32,183 nucleotides of DNA from Gemmatimonadota bacterium (GTDB lineage: Bacteria > Gemmatimonadota > Gemmatimonadetes > Longimicrobiales > Gaopeijiaceae). Position 1 is the stretch's first letter, and each line of letters starts with the position of its first letter. Location: the NCBI GenBank assembly GCA_009844885.1, contig VYAQ01000162.1:1-32183 (forward strand). The letters run 5' to 3'. The notes under the pieces are model-generated. The model worked only from the letters and a program-made list of their open reading frames with translations, made no database searches and was not told where the DNA came from. A program made the position numbers and the translations under genes. Shown here piece after piece: positions 14,152-22,700 of the stretch.

Positions 14152-15339
14152 GTGAAGGGCAGCTTGGGTCCCCGATCAGCCGTCGCAAAGTGCCCAAGAG
14201 GCCGTATGATCTGGCGGAAATGCTGGCCCGCATCACACCTGATCGCCCTGGGGGCGGTGCTCTCGGCGTGTTCCCCGATGACCCCCGGACCGGAACCGTC
14301 GGCTGCCCCCGTGCAGGCCTGCTACGACCGCGCCACCCAGCCCCAGACCGCCGTCGTCGACAGCCACCTGCACTTTCGCGCATTCGGCGGGCCATCCTTG
14401 CCCTTCGACGAGGTCATGGGATACCTGCGCGACACCGGCGTCCGCTTCGTGAACATCTACGGGATCGGGCAGATGCTCCCGATCGGATCGCCGTGCACCT
14501 ACTATCTGGACTGCCCCGGCACCCCCGTCATCCCGACGCTGAAGAACGACTTCGCCAACGCGACCGACCTGCTCACGAGCCCGCCCGAGGGCGTCCACGC
14601 GACGCTCGCCATGACCTTCCCCGACCTGTCCCGGCCCGAGTCGGTCGTCGAGGGGATCGAGCTCCTCGACACGGAGTTCCCGGGGATGTTCCGCTGGATG
14701 GGCGAGGTCAACCTGGTGAAGCAGGCGCTCTTCGGGAACGCGCACATGGCGGTGCCACTCGAGACGATCCGCGAATGGGCGCCCTTCATGAGCCTTCTTC
14801 GCGAACGCGGCATCCCGATCGCCATTCACTCGGATCTGGGACGCGACGAGGACCCCACCCTGTACCTCCCCCTCATACAGGAAGTCCTCGACCTCTATCC
14901 CGACAACCGCGTCGTCTGGATGCACATGGGGCTGTCTCTTGAACTGACCACCCTGCCCGCGGACGAGCACATACGGCTCGTGAGTGCGCTGCTGGACCGG
15001 CATCCGAACCTCATGCTGGACATCACGTGGCGGATCATCGACGACAACTACTTCTCGCGGGCCGACTACCAGCCCCTGTACGTCGCGTTTCTGAACGAGT
15101 ACTCGGACCGGATTCTGCCGGGGACGGATTTTCTGGCGTCGTCGAACAAGGATTTCGAGGTGTACAGGACCGAGCTGGAGGTTACGAGCCGGATCCTCCA
15201 GTTCGTCGACGACGAGGCCTTCCGCAACATCGCGCTGGGACAGAACTACTTCCGGCTGCTGGGGCTGGATGAAGAAGCGCCGGCGGTGTGCGGGGCGGGA
15301 GCGGGTAACCCGGTCGGGCCGGTCAGCGCTCGAGGGTGA
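14152..15339 (+). CDS. Amidohydrolase family lipoprotein
   Basis: A 395-residue metal-dependent hydrolase of the amidohydrolase_2 type. Metal ligands can be placed: DSHLHF (His72, His74), a later His in IPIAIHSDLG, another in VVWMHMGLS, and the Asp in LPGTDFLAS. A lipobox LSAC (Cys40) follows a hydrophobic stretch, so the enzyme is probably lipid-anchored in the periplasm. GTG 14152 has a strong GGGGGG site 5 nt before it; ATG 14206 would give a textbook 22-residue lipoprotein signal (MIWRKCW...LSAC) and may be the true start, with AAGAGG 4 nt upstream. Substrate unknown. Its 3-prime end overlaps the frameshifted plug-lipoprotein gene by 17 nt, tail to tail. Confidence 0.85.
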   Translation: MKGSLGPRSAVAKCPRGRMIWRKCWPASHLIALGAVLSACSPMTPGPEPSAAPVQACYDRATQPQTAVVDSHLHFRAFGGPSLPFDEVMGYLRDTGVRFVNIYGIGQMLPIGSPCTYYLDCPGTPVIPTLKNDFANATDLLTSPPEGVHATLAMTFPDLSRPESVVEGIELLDTEFPGMFRWMGEVNLVKQALFGNAHMAVPLETIREWAPFMSLLRERGIPIAIHSDLGRDEDPTLYLPLIQEVLDLYPDNRVVWMHMGLSLELTTLPADEHIRLVSALLDRHPNLMLDITWRIIDDNYFSRADYQPLYVAFLNEYSDRILPGTDFLASSNKDFEVYRTELEVTSRILQFVDDEAFRNIALGQNYFRLLGLDEEAPAVCGAGAGNPVGPVSARG

Positions 15340-15683
15340 TCAGAATCGCCCCGTTCATGTAGCCGGTGCCGAAGCGCGTGGACGCATCGGGACCGTTGAG
15401 AAACCGCATCTCACGGATGTCAACCGCGCTTATCTCTTCCAGCTGATCGAAGCTCGACAGCGGAACGCCGTTCAGGTGGACCGTCGGGTTGCCGCGGCTC
15501 AGCCAGGCAGGCCGAAGACGGCGAATGGCATCGAAGGCGGTGTAGTTCGGGCAACTCCTGGAGCTCCCAGTTGCCGATCAGGTCGGGATTCTGACCGGAG
15601 CCTGACGTCGCCCTTCCGGGATAGCAGGCGCCGAGGAACAGGACGAAAGCGAGGGCGATCCTGCCAGGGCGGTGAAACCGCAT
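15323..15683 (-). pseudogene. TonB-plug-domain lipoprotein, interrupted by a +1 frameshift
   Basis: From ATG 15683 (AGGAG 8 nt upstream) the first frame encodes a lipoprotein signal (RIALAFVLFLGAC, Cys20) and then NPDLIGNWELQELP, near base 15550. There the sense shifts: the next frame continues with NYTAFDAIRRLRPAWLSRGN, then HLNGVPLSSFDQLEEIS, VDIREMRFLNGPDASTRFGT and YMNGAILITLER to a TGA at 15323-15325. The span is 361 nt, one more than a multiple of three, which fits a single extra base in the GGG run at 15549-15551. Joined, it gives about 119 residues of a small lipoprotein resembling a lone TonB receptor plug domain, a type I associate with SusC/SusD loci of Gemmatimonadota. Either a real inactivation or a sequencing error. 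Confidence 0.8.
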
Positions 15684-15702
15684 CGTGTGTCTCCTGTTCT
15701 GG

Positions 15703-15745
15703 GGCCCGGGGGGCGGCCGGGTTCCGAACGGCCGCCCCCCGGGCC
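15703..15745. terminator. Perfect 16-bp GC hairpin after susD
   Basis: GGCCCGGGGGGCGGCC (15703-15718) and GGCCGCCCCCCGGGCC (15730-15745) are exact inverted copies. The 11-nt loop contains a further GTTC/GAAC pair. It stands 13 nt past the SusD stop and 19 nt before the lipoprotein start. No U-run follows on the minus strand, so it may be an attenuator or RNA-stability stem rather than a full terminator. Confidence 0.7.
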
Positions 15746-15757
15746 TACGGGTCTACC

Positions 15758-17269
15758 CTACCCCACGCCGGGGCAGTTGAAGTCGGCATTCGCGTCGCAT
15801 TCGATGTCCGCGATGGGCATGCAGTACACCACCCTCGCCGGCCCATTCTCCGCTTCCACCCGGGGATTGACCGCGTGGCTCTCGGCAATGTACGGGTGCT
15901 GCCAACGCCTCATGTCCGCAAAACGGCGGCCCTCCAGGTGCATCAGCACGTAGCGCTCCCGGTCCAGGATCGACCAGGCGTCGTCTTCGGCGTTGGGGTA
16001 CTCCAGCGCCCCCGCGCTGGTGGGCGTCTCGATCGGATCCATGCCGTATACGGCCCGCCCCCGGTTCACCAGGGTCGTAAACTGTGCCAGGTTGCCGTCC
16101 AGCAGCGCTTTCTCCGCGCGGATGAGGAGCATTTCGGTACCCCGCACCATGGGGAAGTCGGCATCCTCGCCGGTCTCGCCGTCCGGCCGTGTCAGCAGCC
16201 CCTCGGTCTCGGACTTCAGGGACGAGTAGAGCGGCATCCTGTTGCTCTCGGCCCGGTACTCGCCGCCGTACCCTGTGGTGCGGTCGCACAGACCCGTGTC
16301 GCGGATGTCCCGGCTGGACCCGTAACTCGTCCGCAAAGTGTCGGACCGCCACTCGCCGCACTTGATCCAGGGGGCGCGCGGGTCGTCGGGGAAGACCCGG
16401 TGCAACGGCGTATTCCAGAGCGTGAAGTCGTCATTCTGGAAGGACACGTCGAACCAGCCGTTGTCCTCCACCTCCGGATCGGAATGGCTGTACAGGATGA
16501 AGTCGTCGGGCACCTGCGCGGCGTGTGACACCGCCAGATCCCAGTCGCCCATCAGCATCGCCGCCTGGGCGATGCCGCCGTGGGCCGCGAACATGAGCTT
16601 GACGGGGTCGAAGATGCGCTCGTCCCCGTCGGGGGTGGCAGCCCCGGCGGCCACGGCGGCCTCGGCTACGGCGAGCGCGCTCTGCATGGCGTACACCGAC
16701 CGCCTCATGATCGAGTCCGTGTCGACCGACCGGGAGGGGTCGTACTGGTCGTTGGGCCCGATGAGCGCCCCCGCACCCGGCCCGTAGTTGAACACGGACT
16801 CGCAGAACAGCTCGCCCATCATGCGCTCGGCCCACCCGGAGATGATCCAGGAGCGGGCGGTAAGGGGATGGTTGGTGATCCCCTCCTCGTCGAAGACCCG
16901 GGTGGTGATCTCCACACCGTAGTAGCCGGCCCACGCGGCCTCGTGGAGCTGGTTCCACGGGAAGTTCCCCGGGCGGTCCACGTAGTTGCGATACTCCAGG
17001 ATCTCTTCGCCGCTCGAGCTGGTTCCATCGTTGTTGAAGTCGTCGGTGGCTGAGCCGGCGTACCACCAGACGCCGCTGAAGTCGCGCATTGCGTCGTGGA
17101 GCTCGGAGTTGATGCCCCGAACGAAGGCGACCATCAGGTTAGGATCCTCGATGTCGTCCTCGAGAATCACGCCCTGGAGCTCGGTGTCGACGCATCCGGC
17201 CGTCGCGAGCCCCGCGGTGATTCCCAGCAGTCCGAGGATCGATTTCACTCTTGTTTCTGTCGTCTTCAT
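15758..17269 (-). CDS. RagB/SusD family nutrient-uptake outer-membrane lipoprotein
   Basis: A 503-residue lipoprotein. The signal peptide ends in TAGC (LLGITAGLATAGC), then an alpha-helical TPR-rich SusD-like body: NQLHEAAWAGYYGVEITTR, SWIISGWAERMMGELF, KLMFAAHGGIAQAAMLMGDW, and the C-terminal RGTEMLLIRAEKALLDGN and ILDRERYVLMHLEGRRFADM blocks that are the most conserved in the family. GGAGG at 7 nt upstream of ATG 17269 sets the start. It lies 20 nt after the SusC stop. SusD-type proteins form the lid on the SusC channel and bind the substrate, often an oligosaccharide or peptide. The tail ends with several Cys and acidic residues, which I do not recall as typical. Confidence 0.92.
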   Translation of the reverse strand: MKTTETRVKSILGLLGITAGLATAGCVDTELQGVILEDDIEDPNLMVAFVRGINSELHDAMRDFSGVWWYAGSATDDFNNDGTSSSGEEILEYRNYVDRPGNFPWNQLHEAAWAGYYGVEITTRVFDEEGITNHPLTARSWIISGWAERMMGELFCESVFNYGPGAGALIGPNDQYDPSRSVDTDSIMRRSVYAMQSALAVAEAAVAAGAATPDGDERIFDPVKLMFAAHGGIAQAAMLMGDWDLAVSHAAQVPDDFILYSHSDPEVEDNGWFDVSFQNDDFTLWNTPLHRVFPDDPRAPWIKCGEWRSDTLRTSYGSSRDIRDTGLCDRTTGYGGEYRAESNRMPLYSSLKSETEGLLTRPDGETGEDADFPMVRGTEMLLIRAEKALLDGNLAQFTTLVNRGRAVYGMDPIETPTSAGALEYPNAEDDAWSILDRERYVLMHLEGRRFADMRRWQHPYIAESHAVNPRVEAENGPARVVYCMPIADIECDANADFNCPGVG

Positions 17270-17289
17270 GATATTCCTCCTCGGCCCGG

Positions 17290-20200
17290 TCAGAAGTTGA
17301 CCCGCAAGTTCATCGAGAACTGCCTGGCCGGGGGCAGGATATAGCCATTGCCCCTTGCCGTCTGCTGGGCGGGTCTTATCAACGCATCGGGATAGAGACC
17401 CGAGAACCTGGTCCATGTGAACAGATTCGTCGCGCGTAGCTGGATCGTGGCCCCCGTAAAGCCACCTGGCAGCCAGTCCCGCGGCATGCGATACGACAGG
17501 CTCACGGCCTGGAGCCGGAAGTAGTCGGCCGGCTCCATCCAGTCTTCGTTGTCGGACTCGTTCTCCCAACAGCGCCCGATCTCCTTCGCGGTGTACATGG
17601 AGTACAGGCTCGGGTCCTCGGCCAGGACACCGGCGTTGACCGCGTCGTTGATCGGCCAGCACTCCGGCCACAGGCCGTCGACCGCCAGCTCCTGGGCCAG
17701 ATCGTCGTAGAGCCAGTGCCCGACCTGCGCAACGCCGAATGCATCGAGGATGAAGTCGTTGAAGAGGGTGGCCCTGAAGCCCACGGACGCTTCGTGAGGC
17801 GGGCGGCTGGGCGCGTAGAAGAACGTGTCGGGATGGTTCGAGATCTCGACGCCGTTCAGGACGCAGTCATCGTCGTCCGTGTAGGTGGGCAGCGCGCCCA
17901 TCTCGTCGGGATTACACATCATCTTCCCGATCAGCGCCGGAATCGCGCGGTCCGGCCGGTATCGGTTCAGGTAGCTGAACGAGAACTGCTCGAACTGCGG
18001 ATTTCCCAGTTCGACCATCCTGGTGTGGTTGTATTGGTAGTTCGCATTGATGCTCACGCGGCTGCTGAAGCCTTCGAACACCAGGAAGTCCATTCCGACC
18101 TCGATGCCCCTGCTGTCCCAGATGCCGACGTTCTGCGGGATGTTTTCGTTGATGCCGCTGGAGGGTGCCGGGGCGACGTTGATCAGCCCGTCGAAGGTCT
18201 TCCGATAGTAGGCCGTCCCGTTGAGGGCCAGGATTCCGTCGAACAGCGAGGCATCGAAACCGCCCTCGAACTCCTTGGCACGCTCGGGGCCCACCCGGAG
18301 GTTGGCCAGGTTGTTGATGATGAAGCCCAGGTTGTTCTCGTCGGCCAGGGAGGAAGCCTCGAAGATGGTTACCGAGGCGTCGGCCGGAGGCGCTTCGCCG
18401 GATTCGCCGTACGCCCCCCGCAGACGGAAGGTCTCCCACCAGGACGGCCAGAATTCGTGGTCGGAGAGGGTATACGTGGCCTGAGCCTTCGGGTACATCG
18501 TGAACCGGACGTCCTTGGTGTACTCCCGCCCGAACGAACTGTGCGTGTCGGCACGGAGGCCCACGTTGACAAAAAGACGGTTCCTCCAGCCGAGCTGCTC
18601 CTGGATGAAGAAGCCGCCGCCCTCGGTGGCGTCCCTGTCCTCGTTGTAGTTCGTGACCTCCTCGGCGTTCTCCAGAACCTTCGCTCCGGGCCCGATGAAG
18701 CCCTCCACGTCGGTCCGGTTGCCCAGGTGCTCGAACTGGTTGTACTGGGCGCCGGCAGAGGTGGTGGAGGTGAAGTTGCCCGGGAGTTCAAACAGGTACG
18801 TGCCCGCGTAGTCCAGCGTGATCACGCGGCGGTTCTCGATGTCGACGGTCCGCGTGCCGAGGGGGTTGTTCCAGAAGAGCCAGGGCCGCTGGGTGATGTA
18901 GTGGGAGTTCGAGTAGTCCAGACCGAAGGTCAGCCGGTGCCGCATGTTGTCCATGGGCGTCCAGTCGACGTTGGCGCTGGAGTTGAAGTGGTTGATCGTC
19001 TGGTCCTGCGTCAGGTCCAGCACCGCCGAGTCGTCGTTGTCCGGTGTCTCCCCCTCATCGCCGCGGGCGACGTTGTACAACAGACCCTCGGAATTGTCTC
19101 CGTTGGGGATCCAGGCAATGTCCCGGCGCGTGTAGAAGTTGTTGAGGTTGATCTGGAAGTTCTCGAATCCGCTGAAGGTGAAGTTCGCCCTTACGTTCAC
19201 GTCCTCGGACTCGTTCGGATCGATGACGCCCTCGGTAATGCCGTAGCCCGCGGAGGCGTAGTAGGTGACCTCTTCGCTTCCGCCCCTGACCGAGAGGGCG
19301 TAGTCCTGAACGTGGGCATCCCGGAGCCAGCTGCCGCTGGCGGGGCAGCCGGGGTCCGCGATGAGCGTTCCCGCCTCGTCACGGTTGAAGTGGTAGCCTT
19401 CGTCGAGCGAGTGGTTGAACTGGCGGGTGCAGTCGTTAACGCGGAGACCGGTGGGGTCGAGGCTCGGCCCCACGTGGCCGACGCGCTGCAGACCCTGCTG
19501 CATGTTCATGGTCCACCGCGGTGCGCCGGGCGAACCCTTCTTGGTGAAGATCTGGATCACGCCGGCGCTCGCATCGGTGCCGTAGAGGCTGGACGCCGCG
19601 GGCCCCTTGATGATCTCGATCCTCTCGATGTCCTCTTCCCGGATGCTGCCGAGGAAGGTCGCGTGCTCCTGGGCCTCGCCGCTGGCGTCCTCAATAGTGC
19701 CGGTGGGCATGCGCACGCCGTCGACGTAGATCAGCGGGCGGTTGCGCCCGTTCACGGAATTGGTGCCCCGGAGCAGGATGTCGGATCCCGCGCCGGCCGT
19801 CCCCGACGCTCCCGTGATACTCACGCCCAGGGCGCGGCCGCGGAGTGCGTCTTCCAGGTTGATCGCTCCGGCGTAGAGCAGTTCATCCGAGGTGACCAGG
19901 GAGATGCTGTTGCCCACCTCCCGCTTCTGGGCCGCGATGGCCGTTCCCGTGACCACCACCCCCTCCAGTTCAACCGCCAGAGGATACATGGAGATGTCCA
20001 CGAGCGACGACTCCCCGGAGCCGAGCGACACCGTGCGCCGCTCCTCCCTGAAGCCGATAAGCTGCGCCACCACCTCGCGCTCTCCGGCCGGCGCGTTCAG
20101 CATGAGGAAGCGGCCCTGGTTGTTGGTAAGGGTCCCGAGCCCGGTCCCCTCGAGAGAAATCTGGACGTTGGACAGGGGTTCCCCCGTCTCTCCGTTGGTG

Positions 20201-20349
20201 AGGACGCCGCTGATCGTACCCGTTTGTGCCGACAGCGGACCCGCGAGGAGGGCGAAGGCCAGAGCCGCCGCCCCCGATATGGCATTTGCGGGTTTCCAGC
20301 GCCTTTTTCGGACCGTCCACGGTCGTTGGTCGAACATGTGAATACTCAT
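17290..20349 (-). CDS. SusC/RagA-type TonB-linked outer-membrane receptor
   Basis: A 1019-residue TonB-dependent transporter. After a signal peptide (cleavage near PLSAQ, residue 42) there is a carboxypeptidase-regulatory-like domain (GTISGVLTNGETGEPLSNVQ, residues 44-120), then the plug with LLRGTNSVNGRNRPLIYVDG and IERIEIIKGPAASSLYGTDA, which is the SusC hallmark, and a 22-strand barrel ending in a terminal Phe (MNLRVNF). ATG 20349 or 20352 is preceded by AAGGAGGA; 20349 gives better spacing. An ATGAGTAT octamer (20342-20349) covers the start. It is followed by susD and by the plug lipoprotein. An S9 peptidase on the same strand lies 316 nt upstream, so substrates are probably peptides or glycopeptides. 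Confidence 0.93.
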   Translation of the reverse strand: MSIHMFDQRPWTVRKRRWKPANAISGAAALAFALLAGPLSAQTGTISGVLTNGETGEPLSNVQISLEGTGLGTLTNNQGRFLMLNAPAGEREVVAQLIGFREERRTVSLGSGESSLVDISMYPLAVELEGVVVTGTAIAAQKREVGNSISLVTSDELLYAGAINLEDALRGRALGVSITGASGTAGAGSDILLRGTNSVNGRNRPLIYVDGVRMPTGTIEDASGEAQEHATFLGSIREEDIERIEIIKGPAASSLYGTDASAGVIQIFTKKGSPGAPRWTMNMQQGLQRVGHVGPSLDPTGLRVNDCTRQFNHSLDEGYHFNRDEAGTLIADPGCPASGSWLRDAHVQDYALSVRGGSEEVTYYASAGYGITEGVIDPNESEDVNVRANFTFSGFENFQINLNNFYTRRDIAWIPNGDNSEGLLYNVARGDEGETPDNDDSAVLDLTQDQTINHFNSSANVDWTPMDNMRHRLTFGLDYSNSHYITQRPWLFWNNPLGTRTVDIENRRVITLDYAGTYLFELPGNFTSTTSAGAQYNQFEHLGNRTDVEGFIGPGAKVLENAEEVTNYNEDRDATEGGGFFIQEQLGWRNRLFVNVGLRADTHSSFGREYTKDVRFTMYPKAQATYTLSDHEFWPSWWETFRLRGAYGESGEAPPADASVTIFEASSLADENNLGFIINNLANLRVGPERAKEFEGGFDASLFDGILALNGTAYYRKTFDGLINVAPAPSSGINENIPQNVGIWDSRGIEVGMDFLVFEGFSSRVSINANYQYNHTRMVELGNPQFEQFSFSYLNRYRPDRAIPALIGKMMCNPDEMGALPTYTDDDDCVLNGVEISNHPDTFFYAPSRPPHEASVGFRATLFNDFILDAFGVAQVGHWLYDDLAQELAVDGLWPECWPINDAVNAGVLAEDPSLYSMYTAKEIGRCWENESDNEDWMEPADYFRLQAVSLSYRMPRDWLPGGFTGATIQLRATNLFTWTRFSGLYPDALIRPAQQTARGNGYILPPARQFSMNLRVNF

Positions 20350-20352
20350 CAT

Positions 20353-20668
20353 TCCTCCTTGGTGGATGGACGCGTCAGAATCGCCAATGGCGGAGGGAGC
20401 GGAGCGGGAGCCGGTGACTGACCGGCGCAGGACGGCGAGGTGCGTCGCGAGCATCTGCGAACAGGAGGCGTGCTCGGCAGGGAGAGCATCGCCCAACTCC
20501 TCTCGAGGTGGGGCCGGGCCGGAATGCCACGCCATCGGCTCGCCAGCGGCGCTCCCACCAACCCGTTCGCTACGCTCAACCCTCGCCCCCGCGCCGCCGC
20601 CCAGACTCACCTCCGTCTTGGGACTACGGTTCAGGCTACGGTCCGGTTACAACCTCGGCAAGGGTTGG
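20353..20668. other. 316-nt gap upstream of the susC-like gene
   Basis: No ORF with protein character is seen on either strand. It must hold the minus-strand promoter of the receptor operon, but no -10/-35 pair stands out. A 6-bp hairpin lies at the S9 gene end (20660-20676). Confidence 0.4.
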
Positions 20669-20676
20669 CTACCCTT
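20660..20676 (-). terminator. Small hairpin around the S9 peptidase stop
   Basis: AAGGGT and ACCCTT arms with a 5-nt loop; the TAG stop of the peptidase gene (20669-20671) lies inside. Without a U-run it is a weak terminator candidate. Confidence 0.3.
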
Positions 20677-22594
20677 CTCCCTTCAGCATCCGGTCGAAGA
20701 ACGCCACGGCGCGGGTGTACATGTCGATCCGGGCCGCCGGGCGCAGTCCATGCGTCTCACCCGGGTAGCTGCGGCTCTCGAAGATCTTGCCGTGGCGCTC
20801 CAGCTCGGCCACAGCGATCTCGAACTGGCGGTACGGGGCGCGCACATCCAGTTCGCCGTGCATGATCAGCAGCGGCGTGTCGATGTTCCCGATGCGCGCC
20901 AGCGTGTTGCTGACGGCGTAGATCTCCGGCTGCTCCTCGGGCGACCCCGAGTGCCCGGTCCTGATGAAGATGCGGCCGATCCGGTCGGCGTTCGTGTAGG
21001 CATCGCCGAAGTCGTAGATGCCGGCCATCGGCACCGCCGCGTCGAAGACGCCGGGCACCCGCGCGATCGCCGCCATGCTGGTGATGCCCCCGTAGCTGTA
21101 GCCGTAGATCCCGACCTTGCCATTGGTGTAGTCCTGCGTGCGCAGGAACTCGCCGGCGGCCGCCGCGTCGCGCGCCTGGCCATTGGCCCAGTCGTTGATG
21201 CCCAGGTCCTGGAACTCGCGCCCGAAGCCCGAGCCGCCCCGGTAGTTCACCGCCAGCACCACGTAGCCCTTCGACGCCAGGTACTGCTCGAAGAGGTTCT
21301 CGCCGTGCAGGTACGAGTTGGTGCCCCCGCCGTGCACCTGCACCAGGGCCGGGTGCCGGTCGCCGGGCTGGTGGCCGGGGGGCATGTACAGGAATCCCTG
21401 TATATAGAGGCCATCGTAGCTGCGGAACGAGATCTCGACCGGGTCGACCACGGTGTTCCATTCGGCCGCGAAGTTGGTGAGGCGGCGTAGTGGGCCTCCG
21501 GCGGAGGGGATGAGGTCGACGTCGGACCCGCGGGTCGGCGTCGCGCGCGTAAATGCGAAGGTCTCCGCCCCGGCCGAGGAGGATATGGAGCCGAGCGATC
21601 CGCCCATGTTGGTCACGCGCGTGGCCACCCCTCCCTGGACGGGGACCGACCACAGGTCGAAGTCGCCGCGCTCATGGTAGGGGAAATGGATGCGCTCGCC
21701 GTCGCCGGACCAGAAGATGCGCATGCGGTGCAGCCAGTCGGTGGCGTGGATCTGCATGTCCACCGTGCGCTCGGTACCGGTCGCCGGGTCGAGGATGAAG
21801 ATGTCCGCGAGGTCCTCGTACCAGTAGCCGTCCTTGTGGGTGCCCAGCAGGGCGATCCGCGTGCCGTCGGGCGACCAGACGGGCTCGGTCGAGGCCATCA
21901 GAGTGCGCGAGACCTGACGCGTGTCCATGGTCTCGGTGTCCACCACCCAGATGTCGTCGTGCCAGTAGTCGGCGGCGTTCGACACGTAGGCGATCCGGCG
22001 GCTGTCCGGTGCCCAGGCGGGCGACCAGCGGAAGTCGTCCGGGGCGAAGGCGTCGAAGGTGACCTGGCGCGGCTCGCCGGACCCGTCGGCGCGGATCACC
22101 CATATGTCCTGGTAGCCGGAGCGCCCCGAGTAGAAGGCGACCTGGCTTCCATCGGGCGATACGCGAGGCGCGCGCTCGTTGTCGTCGTCGCTGGTGATCC
22201 GGACGGCTTCGTTGCTGCCCACGGCGATGGTCCAGAGGTCGGCGCTGTGCCGGAAGACGATGCGGTCGCTCTCCGGGAACCACGACGGCGAGCCGCCGTC
22301 GGCCCAGAAGGTGCCGGTGCCTGGGGGTTCGGGCGCGGACGCTCCGCTGGCCGTGGCGGCACCGCCACCTGTCGGCACCAGATAAATCCCCGACCCCTGC
22401 GGCCCCGTGGCAGACACCGCGACGTACCGCCCGTCGGGGCTTATTTCACTGGCGCCGGCGCGGCCGCGGGGACCGTAGATGTTCTCGAGGGTCAGGTCGA
22501 GGGGCTGGCTTGAGTCAGCAGGACGCTCAAGCTGGCCCGGCGCGCAGCCGAACAGAATGAGGCAGGCCGCAAGGATGCTGGTCCGTCTGGTCAT
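20669..22594 (-). CDS. S9 family serine peptidase lipoprotein (DPP/acylaminoacyl-peptidase type)
   Basis: A 641-residue protein. The lipobox ILFGC puts the lipid Cys at residue 17. An N-terminal seven-bladed propeller has repeated WSPDGTRIA-like phrases (SPDGRYVA, APDSRRIAYVS, SGDGERIHFP), then an alpha/beta-hydrolase domain with catalytic Ser500 (GYSYGG), Asp583 (HGELDVR) and His615 (PGETHG). Such enzymes cleave di- or oligopeptides and act in the periplasm or on the surface. AAAGGTGA lies 4 nt before ATG 22594. It precedes the receptor operon on the same strand, so peptide fragments produced here might be imported by the SusC/SusD pair. A -10 TATGAT is seen 36 nt upstream. Confidence 0.92.
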   Translation of the reverse strand: MTRRTSILAACLILFGCAPGQLERPADSSQPLDLTLENIYGPRGRAGASEISPDGRYVAVSATGPQGSGIYLVPTGGGAATASGASAPEPPGTGTFWADGGSPSWFPESDRIVFRHSADLWTIAVGSNEAVRITSDDDNERAPRVSPDGSQVAFYSGRSGYQDIWVIRADGSGEPRQVTFDAFAPDDFRWSPAWAPDSRRIAYVSNAADYWHDDIWVVDTETMDTRQVSRTLMASTEPVWSPDGTRIALLGTHKDGYWYEDLADIFILDPATGTERTVDMQIHATDWLHRMRIFWSGDGERIHFPYHERGDFDLWSVPVQGGVATRVTNMGGSLGSISSSAGAETFAFTRATPTRGSDVDLIPSAGGPLRRLTNFAAEWNTVVDPVEISFRSYDGLYIQGFLYMPPGHQPGDRHPALVQVHGGGTNSYLHGENLFEQYLASKGYVVLAVNYRGGSGFGREFQDLGINDWANGQARDAAAAGEFLRTQDYTNGKVGIYGYSYGGITSMAAIARVPGVFDAAVPMAGIYDFGDAYTNADRIGRIFIRTGHSGSPEEQPEIYAVSNTLARIGNIDTPLLIMHGELDVRAPYRQFEIAVAELERHGKIFESRSYPGETHGLRPAARIDMYTRAVAFFDRMLKGEG

Positions 22595-22611
22595 GGGGTC
22601 ACCTTTGGCTT

Positions 22612-22627
22612 GATCGGTCGACTGATC
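22612..22627. promoter_or_regulatory. Near-palindrome GATCGGTCGACTGATC
   Basis: A 16-bp dyad with a single mismatched pair, centred on GTCGAC, in the 106-nt spacer between the divergent S9 peptidase and the ABC locus. It overlaps the probable transcription start of the peptidase gene, which fits a repressor site. Confidence 0.35.
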
Positions 22628-22629
22628 TT

Positions 22630-22635
22630 ATCATA
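22630..22635 (-). promoter_or_regulatory. Probable -10 of the S9 peptidase gene
   Basis: Minus strand TATGAT (5 of 6 consensus). Transcription would begin near 22623, giving a leader of about 29 nt that includes the AAAGGTGA ribosome site. No clear -35 precedes it. Confidence 0.4.
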
Positions 22636-22647
22636 GTGTTGGTTTCG

Positions 22648-22671
22648 GTACCGGCCTCGCGAGGCCGGCAC
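22648..22671. promoter_or_regulatory. GC palindrome upstream of the ABC locus
   Basis: CCGGCCTCGCGAGGCCGG (22651-22668) is an exact 18-bp palindrome. Two more pairs (GT/AC) extend it after one mismatch. It lies 30 nt before the first gene of the ABC locus, as an operator or mRNA 5-prime stem might. Confidence 0.4.
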
Positions 22672-22700
22672 GAGAGTCTGCGGGGATAGGCGGAACGCAC

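Noticed and set aside
15540-15560. Programmed ribosomal frameshift in the plug lipoprotein
   Set aside because: No slippery heptamer (X XXY YYZ) or downstream pseudoknot is visible at the shift point; mutation or read error is simpler.
17716-20421. 901-residue plus-strand frame opposite the SusC-like gene
   Set aside because: Composition is Val/Gly/Arg repeats with no known motif; SusC is certain on the other strand.
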